Origin: Pseudomonadota bacterium
Lineage (GTDB): Bacteria; Pseudomonadota; Gammaproteobacteria; Steroidobacterales; Steroidobacteraceae
NCBI GenBank assembly: GCA_028067895.1
Contig: JAPTUI010000352.1
Span: 1 to 19,516 of the forward strand
Direction: 5' to 3'
Length of the DNA stretch: 19,516 nt
Shown: piece by piece, positions 14,686-19,516 of the stretch
Layout of the letters: each line of letters starts with the position of its first letter
Position numbering within the stretch: the first letter of the stretch is position 1
The notes under the pieces: generated by a model
Told to the model about the DNA's origin: nothing
What the model saw: only the letters and a program-made list of their open reading frames with translations
Database searches by the model: none
Position numbers and translations under genes: made by a program

Positions 14686-16269
14686 TCAGGCGGCGAAGTA
14701 ATGGGCAAGATATTCCTCGAACGTGCCGCGATCGGCCGCCTCGATTGCCTGCTGGCGTTCGAGAGATTCCTGCGCCTCGGCGGCGAATTCCGCGAGGCGC
14801 GCCTGGTTCGGTGGATACATCTCAAGGAAATATGCCTTGTGCAGCTTCGACATCCGCAGGGCGAGCTGCGCGAACGACTCCCCGCTTGAGGCCAGCTCCG
14901 CCAGCATGCGAGCCGAGGGAGTGCGCGAGGCATCGGCGATCTTGGCGCTCTGCACGGCGAGGGCCTGCGTGTACGGCCTGGCCGGCTCGCCACGATCGAG
15001 GATCTCGCACAATGGAACCATTTCCTCCAGCAGCGCCTCGGCCCATTCGCGCAGCGGCACTTCGCGGTCCTCGCGCCAGAGCATCAAGCCCGGTTCCCGT
15101 CCGCGGTGCGCCACCGTGAGGTGGTTATGATCGACCGCATGCTGCTCATGGTCCGCGATCGGCGGACTCTCCTTCAGCAGGCACAGCGCGAGGAACGCTT
15201 CGAGGAAGCGCATCTTATTCTGGTTCACGCCGACCGGATCGAAGGCGCTGACGTCGAGCGCGCGGACCTCCACGTATTCGACCCCGGCACGGGCCAACGC
15301 CTGAGTCGGCCGTTCGCCGGAGCGCGCCACGCGCTTCGGCCGGATGAAACTGTAGTACTCGTTTTCGATCTGCAGGACATTCGCATTGAGCTGCCGATAG
15401 GCATCGCCGCTGCGTACGCCGATTGCGGCATATGGCGCATGCGGAGTACTGATCGCGCGGCCGAGGTCACGCACATATTCGGCGAGACTGTTGACCGAAA
15501 CGGTCAATTCCGCCTGGTTGCGGTTGCGATAGCCGATGTCGCTCATCCTCAGGCTGGTCGCGTACGGCTCATAAGCGCTGTGCGCGGTGAGGTCCGTAAG
15601 CGTATGTTCGCGGCCGCGCAGGAACGACTTGCACACGACCGGCGAAACACCGAACAGATACAGCACCAGCCAGCCGTGACGGCGGTAATTGCGCAGCAGA
15701 TCGAAATAGCGCGCCGAGATGAACGCCTGGGAGTCGTCGCGCGAACCCAGCAGTTCGGCATACGCCGGCCAGAGCGCGCTCGGAAAGGAGTAATTGAAGT
15801 GCACCCCGGAGATCGCCTGCATCATCCGGCCGTAACGCACACCGAGCCCTTCGCGGTAGATGCTCTTCATCCGTCCGACGTGCGAGCGCCCGTAACGGGC
15901 GATCGGGATGTCCTCATCGCAATCGATCCGGCACGGCATGCTGGTCGCCCACAGCAGTTCATCGCCCAGATGCCGGTAGACGAACTGATGCAGGTCGAGC
16001 AAGTACTGCAGCAATTCCCAGTTGGTATTGAACGTGGGGGTGACCAGCTCGATCAGCGCCTCGGAGTAGTCCGTGGTGATGTGCTCGCTGGTGAGCGCCG
16101 AGCCGAGCGCCGACGGGTGCGGCGTCTGCGCAAGCAGACCCTCGGGAGTCACGCGCAGTGACTCCTTCTCGACGCCTCGGCGTCCGCCCTGCAGCAGCTG
16201 CGACGCACCGCTGTTGAGCAGTGCGGCCAGACGTTTCTCAAACACGATGTCGCGGGCAGCGCCGCTCAT
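14686..16269 (-). CDS. gshA: Glutamate-cysteine ligase (proteobacterial type)
   Basis: The enzyme makes gamma-glutamylcysteine from glutamate, cysteine and ATP, the first and limiting step of glutathione synthesis in the cytosol. Family marks are RRGVEKESLRVTPEG (metal and ATP-binding Glu residues near 34-36), TTDYSEALIELVTP (65-78), MPC (111-113), GRMMQAISGVHFNYSFP (147-163), and VEVRALDVSAFDPVG. Its 527 residues are close to E. coli GshA (518). ATG 16269 lies 18 bases after the DUF1499 gene, with a short GAGG site between, so it is likely co-transcribed with that gene. No gshB is in the window. A GST-like gene lies about 2.5 kb upstream of it on the same strand. Confidence 0.97.
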   Translation of the reverse strand: MSGAARDIVFEKRLAALLNSGASQLLQGGRRGVEKESLRVTPEGLLAQTPHPSALGSALTSEHITTDYSEALIELVTPTFNTNWELLQYLLDLHQFVYRHLGDELLWATSMPCRIDCDEDIPIARYGRSHVGRMKSIYREGLGVRYGRMMQAISGVHFNYSFPSALWPAYAELLGSRDDSQAFISARYFDLLRNYRRHGWLVLYLFGVSPVVCKSFLRGREHTLTDLTAHSAYEPYATSLRMSDIGYRNRNQAELTVSVNSLAEYVRDLGRAISTPHAPYAAIGVRSGDAYRQLNANVLQIENEYYSFIRPKRVARSGERPTQALARAGVEYVEVRALDVSAFDPVGVNQNKMRFLEAFLALCLLKESPPIADHEQHAVDHNHLTVAHRGREPGLMLWREDREVPLREWAEALLEEMVPLCEILDRGEPARPYTQALAVQSAKIADASRTPSARMLAELASSGESFAQLALRMSKLHKAYFLEMYPPNQARLAEFAAEAQESLERQQAIEAADRGTFEEYLAHYFAA

Positions 16270-16287
16270 GAATGCCAGTACCTCGTC

Positions 16288-17085
16288 TCAGGGCGCCTGC
16301 ATGCGGCCGAGAAACTGCCGGATGCGCGCCGCGTTGGTTCCAATGTCGCTCAGTCCAACTCGCGACTCGCTGCGCACGTCCACGCGCGAGCCGCTGCCGT
16401 GCGGCCGGACCCGCACCACGATGTCGTCCTTGAAGTCGAAGAAGAACGTGTGGGCGGTCGCCTCGAGGCGTCCTTGCGCCGGCTCGAATGCATCGATGCG
16501 CCAGCCGAGGGCCGCGGCCACCTGGCGTGCCCTGGCGAGCGCCTGCGCTGGCGGCAGCGCGAGAAACAGCGGTTTGACGTACGGATAGTACTCGCGCTGC
16601 AGCCGCGGCACATCGATCATCCGGCCGCCTGGACCGAGCACTTCGCGACGGTATTGCGCCGGAACGCTCGCATGCGCGCGCGCGCGTAACGCCAGCACGC
16701 GCTCGAACTTCGGCGGGTCGTGCAGATCCGTGCTGATGTCGTTGATCGGCGGACTGGTTCGCGCCCGCTCCACCCAGGAGAGCACGTAGGCGGTCACCGC
16801 CAGCCCGATGATGATACCGACCACCGCGGCGGTTCCCGGGATGCGCACACCTTTCACCGTCGAGAACAGCACGCCAACGATGGTCGTCGCCGTGCCGAGC
16901 ACCACCACACCGAGGCCGACCACCAGAGTCATCAGTGCCGGGCCGACACCGGTGAGATGGAACCGGTTGAGCGGGCCTGCTGCGAGCGTGACGAGCAATC
17001 CGGCCGCGAGAATCCACAGACCCGCACGGGTGATTCGCCCCGGCCAGCGCGGCGGCCGCAGCGAAGGAAATGGAGGGGTATTCAT
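16288..17085 (-). CDS. DUF1499 membrane protein
   Basis: A 265-residue protein with three hydrophobic helices (about 21-37, 47-74 and 84-105) followed by a DUF1499 domain (about 115-262). The domain shows the typical DISTDLHDPPKF start, a central ALGWRIDAFEP and EATAHTFFFDFKDDIVVRVRP, and the ending SRVDVRSESRVGLSDIGTNA. Its function is unknown. ATG 17085 is favoured by GGGGAG with a six-base gap; the frame is open far upstream, but that sequence is Arg/Cys-rich and not family-like. It is the first gene of the run leading to gshA, and it is divergent from the nucleoside phosphorylase gene across 93 bases, in which a small dyad (GAGGC-N8-GCCTC, 17134-17151) is the only structure seen. Confidence 0.92.
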   Translation of the reverse strand: MNTPPFPSLRPPRWPGRITRAGLWILAAGLLVTLAAGPLNRFHLTGVGPALMTLVVGLGVVVLGTATTIVGVLFSTVKGVRIPGTAAVVGIIIGLAVTAYVLSWVERARTSPPINDISTDLHDPPKFERVLALRARAHASVPAQYRREVLGPGGRMIDVPRLQREYYPYVKPLFLALPPAQALARARQVAAALGWRIDAFEPAQGRLEATAHTFFFDFKDDIVVRVRPHGSGSRVDVRSESRVGLSDIGTNAARIRQFLGRMQAP

Positions 17086-17178
17086 GGAGGACTCCCCGTG
17101 AACAGGCGTTGATCTTGTTGCCCGGCGTCGTTTGAGGCATCTTGCAGCCTCGCGGCCACTGGCGCAACAGAGAATCTC

Positions 17179-18027
17179 ATGATGATCGGCATAATCGGCG
17201 GAACCGGCCTCTATCGAATGGACGGCTTGAAAGTCAACGAAACGAGGCACGTGGATACGCCGTTCGGCACACCGTCGGCGCCGGTGATGCTCGGCAGCCT
17301 CGATGGAAGGCCGGTCGCCTTTCTGGCGCGGCACGGCCTCGAGCATCATCTGCTGCCGAGCGAAATCAATTTTCGCGCCAACATCTGGGCATTGAAGAGC
17401 CTCGGAGTGCGCACGGTAATCGGCGTGTCGGCCGTCGGGAGTCTGCGCGAGGAGATCCGCCCGGGCGATCTGGCGCTGCCCTCGCAATACCTGGATTTCA
17501 CCAAAGGTCTGCGGGCCGCAAGCTTCTTCGGTCAAGGCATGGTGGCGCACATCTCCAGCGCACACCCGGCGTGCGCGGCCACGAGCGCACTGCTTGCCGA
17601 GGCAGCCGAGGCGCTCGGACTGCCGCTGCACCGCGAGAAGACGTATGCATGCGTCGAGGGTCCGCGGCTCGGCACGCGCGCGGAGAGTTTCTGGCTGCGC
17701 GGCGCGGGCGCCGATCTGGTCGGCATGACCAACGTGCCGGAGGCGTTCCTAGCGCTCGAAGCGCAACTCGGTTACTGCACCGTAGCGGTCGCGACCGATT
17801 ACGACTGCTGGCTCGATGATCCGACTCAACACGCATCGGTCGAGCAGGTCATGAATCAGTTCCGTGACAGCCTGACGCGCGTTCAGCGCTTGATCGGGCG
17901 CGCGGTCGCGCAGTACCGCGACGATGAGTCGCGTCCCTGCCGGCACGCGCTGCGCTCGGCAGTCGTGACGCCGCGCGAGCAGCTGACGGCGGCGCAGCGG
18001 GCCATTCTCGAGTTTCTCAGCAGCTGA
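17179..18027 (+). CDS. mtnP: Methylthioadenosine/methylthioinosine phosphorylase family
   Basis: A 282-residue PNP/MTAP-family phosphorylase. It cleaves a methylthio-nucleoside with phosphate to a free purine and methylthioribose-1-phosphate, clearing the by-product of polyamine and homoserine-lactone synthesis. Marks are IIGGTGLY (phosphate Thr9), RHG (51-53), the loop IGVSAVGSLREEI, YACVEGPRLGTRAE with Glu160, MTNVPEA (183-189) in the ribose pocket, and ATDYDCW (205-211) in the base pocket. The two Asp residues of TDYD are those that select a 6-aminopurine in human MTAP, which favours methylthioadenosine. Gammaproteobacterial relatives include methylthioinosine enzymes, so specificity remains open. 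Two ATG codons (17179, 17182) are possible starts; no strong ribosome site is seen. Confidence 0.92.
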   Translation: MMIGIIGGTGLYRMDGLKVNETRHVDTPFGTPSAPVMLGSLDGRPVAFLARHGLEHHLLPSEINFRANIWALKSLGVRTVIGVSAVGSLREEIRPGDLALPSQYLDFTKGLRAASFFGQGMVAHISSAHPACAATSALLAEAAEALGLPLHREKTYACVEGPRLGTRAESFWLRGAGADLVGMTNVPEAFLALEAQLGYCTVAVATDYDCWLDDPTQHASVEQVMNQFRDSLTRVQRLIGRAVAQYRDDESRPCRHALRSAVVTPREQLTAAQRAILEFLSS

Positions 18028-18028
18028 C

Positions 18029-18053
18029 GCGCCGCTCAGGTGCGCAGCGGCGC
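18029..18053. terminator. Hairpin at the junction of two convergent genes
   Basis: GCGCCGCT and AGCGGCGC form a perfect eight-base stem with a nine-base loop, starting one base after the phosphorylase stop. The second arm lies inside the last codons of the convergent DUF2064 gene. No T-run follows. It may end transcription from the plus-strand gene, but the evidence is symmetry and position only. Confidence 0.4.
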
Positions 18054-18737
18054 AGCGGGGAGCTGCAGGCCGCACAGCAGCTCGCGCAAACGGCGGCGTG
18101 CAGGCCGCGGGTCGCCCGTGAGCCGCTCAATCGCGAGCCGGCAGTCGGCCGGTTCGTCGATGTCGTAAGAACCCTCCAGCCGCTCCACCGAGCGGCTGGA
18201 CTGGCGACAGACCTGCTCGAGCGCCGCACCGAGCGCCGCCTCGCTCCAGGGCAGCGCGGTGAGGTCGGGCCATCCGGTCCGCGACCCCATCAGCGTCACT
18301 CCGCCGTCCGCCGCCGGTATCAAGACGACCTCCGCGCGCTCGAGCGCAGCCGCCGCCGCCGTGAGCTGCCACGGATGCAGCGACGGCGCATCGCTGCCGA
18401 TGAACAACACCCGACTGCAGCCTCGGCGGCGCACGAGCACGTCGACCGTTGCGATCCGCTCGCCGAGATTGCCAACGGGCTGCGGGATGACCTGCACTTC
18501 CCCCTCCAACAGCCCCGCCGCCCAGGCGGCGTCCTCGCTCCGCGCCGGCGAGAGCACCACCGGGCCGGGCCAGGCGGCAGCATCCTCCAGAGCGCACTGC
18601 AGCAGCGCTTCGGCAACGGCAAACGCCTGTTCGTCGCCCAGGGCACGCGCCAGACGGCGTTTACCCTCACCGGGTGCCGGGCGGCGGCAGAAGAGCACGA
18701 GTGCGGCGCCGTGCCCACGCGAGACGTCGGTCGTCAT
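18036..18737 (-). CDS. DUF2064 / TIGR04282 glycosyltransferase-like protein
   Basis: A 233-residue protein of the GT-A-like family COG3222. Visible marks are VLFCRRPAPGEGKRRLA (14-30), matching the family's K-P-x-P-G-x-x-K-T-R-L nucleotide-binding start, LFIGSDAPSL (111-120) at the metal-binding position, ADGGVTLMGSR (143-153), and SYDIDEPADC near the C-terminus. Some relatives are annotated in arsenosugar synthesis, but no arsenic gene is seen here, so that role is not claimed. It follows the GST-like gene by 42 bases on the same strand and could be its operon partner. It ends eight bases from the convergent phosphorylase gene. No ribosome site stands out before ATG 18737. Confidence 0.85.
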   Translation of the reverse strand: MTTDVSRGHGAALVLFCRRPAPGEGKRRLARALGDEQAFAVAEALLQCALEDAAAWPGPVVLSPARSEDAAWAAGLLEGEVQVIPQPVGNLGERIATVDVLVRRRGCSRVLFIGSDAPSLHPWQLTAAAAALERAEVVLIPAADGGVTLMGSRTGWPDLTALPWSEAALGAALEQVCRQSSRSVERLEGSYDIDEPADCRLAIERLTGDPRPARRRLRELLCGLQLPAAPLRT

Positions 18738-18779
18738 ACCGGTGCTGAGCGCGGTCGGAGGTGTCCCTGCGCCGGTGCG

Positions 18780-19376
18780 TCAGGCCGCGTCGCGGGCCAT
18801 GGCACGCTGAAAGGCCGGCCGATTCACCACACGGTCGGCATACGCGTCGATCACCGCGTTGCGCTCCATCAGCGGAGTGTTGCGGAACATCGCAAACGTC
18901 GTCCCGTACAGCACGTCCGCGGCGCTGAAGCGCTCCCCGAGCAGGTAGGGCCCGTGCGAGAGCAACGCGGTCAGGGCCGGCACCGCTTCGTCGACGTCCA
19001 CCCAGCCAGCCGTCCCGCGCGGCACGGCGACGTTGAGGAATTTCGACACGAAGGCCGGCTCGAGCACTCCGCTGTAGTAGGCGAGCCAGGACAGGTACGG
19101 CGCACGGTCCGGTTCGCCGGCCAGCGGCCCGAGCCCGCGGTCGGCAAATCGATCCGTGAGATACAGCACGATGGCGGAAGACTCGAATACGACGGTGCCA
19201 TCGTCACTGATCGCAGGCACCTTGCCGTGCGGGTGCGGGTTGCGCGGATCGACGGCGCCCGAGCCGTCGCGCTTGCGCACCTCGACGTGCCGGATCCGGT
19301 AGGGGACGCCCAGCTCCTCGAGCAGGAAGATGAAGCGTGTGGAGCGTGTCTTGGGATGGTGGAACAGGGTGATCAT
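18780..19376 (-). CDS. Glutathione S-transferase family protein
   Basis: A 198-residue cytosolic GST. The thioredoxin-like N-terminal domain starts ITLFHHPKTRSTRFIFLLEE, with Ser12 as the probable catalytic residue, then GKVPAI with the cis-proline (51-56) and FESSAIVLYL (64-73), which holds the gamma-glutamyl group of glutathione. A helical domain follows with GPYLLGERFSAADVLYG, the usual N-capping and hydrophobic-staple region. The substrate is unknown. ATG 19376 is the start of the family; there is no strong ribosome site, but a plausible promoter lies 33 bases upstream. It is followed by the DUF2064 gene, probably on one transcript. Confidence 0.93.
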   Translation of the reverse strand: MITLFHHPKTRSTRFIFLLEELGVPYRIRHVEVRKRDGSGAVDPRNPHPHGKVPAISDDGTVVFESSAIVLYLTDRFADRGLGPLAGEPDRAPYLSWLAYYSGVLEPAFVSKFLNVAVPRGTAGWVDVDEAVPALTALLSHGPYLLGERFSAADVLYGTTFAMFRNTPLMERNAVIDAYADRVVNRPAFQRAMARDAA

Positions 19377-19408
19377 GACCGCACCGGAGCTGTCCGCGAG
19401 ATTGTATA

Positions 19409-19437
19409 AACATACAGCTCCCGGCGTGCGCCGGCAA
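19409..19437 (-). promoter_or_regulatory. Putative sigma70 promoter for the GST-like gene
   Basis: On the minus strand TTGCCG (19437-19432) and TATGTT (19414-19409) are 17 bases apart, each matching four of six consensus positions. The -10 lies in the only AT-rich island of this region. A small dyad TGTAT-N3-ATACA-like symmetry (TGTAT at 19404-19408, ATACA at 19412-19416) overlaps the -10 and could be an operator. Confidence 0.45.
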
Positions 19438-19463
19438 GCCCGGCCCTCGCCGCCGGCGGCCGC

Positions 19464-19516
19464 CTAGCGCGAAGCCGGTCCGGCACTGCGCCACAGCGGC
19501 GAGTCCTCCGGCAGCT
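19464..19516 (-). CDS. Possible C-terminus of a gene entering from the right (partial)
   Basis: On the minus strand a frame enters from the right edge and ends LPEDSPLWRSAGPASR before a TAG at 19466-19464. Seventeen codons are too few to identify a family. The placement just upstream of the GST promoter fits a preceding gene, but in DNA this GC-rich an open frame of this size is weak evidence. Confidence 0.25.
   Translation of the reverse strand, partial: LPEDSPLWRSAGPASR

Noticed and set aside
15106..16161. Plus-strand frame of about 350 codons opposite gshA
   Set aside because: gshA on the other strand is unmistakable; the plus-strand product is a compositional shadow.
17134..17151. Dyad GAGGC-N8-GCCTC between the divergent DUF1499 and phosphorylase genes as an operator
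   Set aside because: Five-base arms are too short to distinguish from chance in GC-rich DNA, and no promoter elements were convincing nearby.
18375..19409. Plus-strand frame of about 345 codons opposite the DUF2064 and GST genes
   Set aside because: It crosses two genuine minus-strand genes and the gap between them, and shows no domain.

Overview
The window reads as an ordinary stretch of chromosome from a high-GC gammaproteobacterium. The reasons are gene-family choice and order: a proteobacterial glutamate-cysteine ligase of about 527 residues, a YadG/YadH-type ABC exporter pair, a YdbH-like protein followed by a DUF1318 lipoprotein, YheT, SixA and a GcvA-like LysR regulator. Placement near the Nevskiales/Steroidobacterales/Lysobacterales part of the class is only an inference. 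No tRNA, rRNA, CRISPR array, insertion sequence or phage gene was seen. The genes pack tightly, several with overlapping start/stop codons, and no stretch above 300 bases lacks a gene.

Layout. 1-2638 (+): the 3' end of an unrecognised gene, a DUF924 protein, a LysR regulator with two dyad symmetries in its leader, and a small exported TPR-like protein behind a plausible sigma70 promoter. 2640-2898: three copies of a palindromic REP-like repeat with C-runs in the loops, between convergent genes; the third copy runs into the end of the neighbouring reading frame. 2876-7467 (-): a methyltransferase, a YheT-type alpha/beta hydrolase, and a translationally coupled pair of M16 peptidases, the first catalytic and the second lacking the zinc motif. 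7614-8149 (+): a short leader frame and a SixA-like phosphatase, whose stop codon interlocks with that of the convergent glycosyltransferase.

8146-9842 (-): a PAP2 phosphatase overlapping a family 4 glycosyltransferase, a pair that suggests glycolipid or isoprenoid-linked chemistry. 9930-12817 (+): a large exported AsmA/YdbH-like protein and a lipoprotein that looks like a YnbE-like segment fused to a YdbL (DUF1318) domain; together they suggest an inner-to-outer-membrane lipid-transport bridge in two genes instead of the three of E. coli. A 15-bp perfect hairpin ends this unit. 12872-17085 (-): a DUF1499 membrane protein, gshA, and the ABC ATPase and permease, in that order of transcription. 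17179-18027 (+): methylthioadenosine-type nucleoside phosphorylase. 18036-19376 (-): a glutathione transferase-like gene followed by a DUF2064 glycosyltransferase-like gene. The last bases may hold the end of another minus-strand gene.

I did not find an obviously new defence or mobile system. The observations most worth a second look are the lipoprotein fusion beside the YdbH-like gene, the PAP2/glycosyltransferase pair, the REP-like triplet, and the possible control elements upstream of the LysR and sixA genes.
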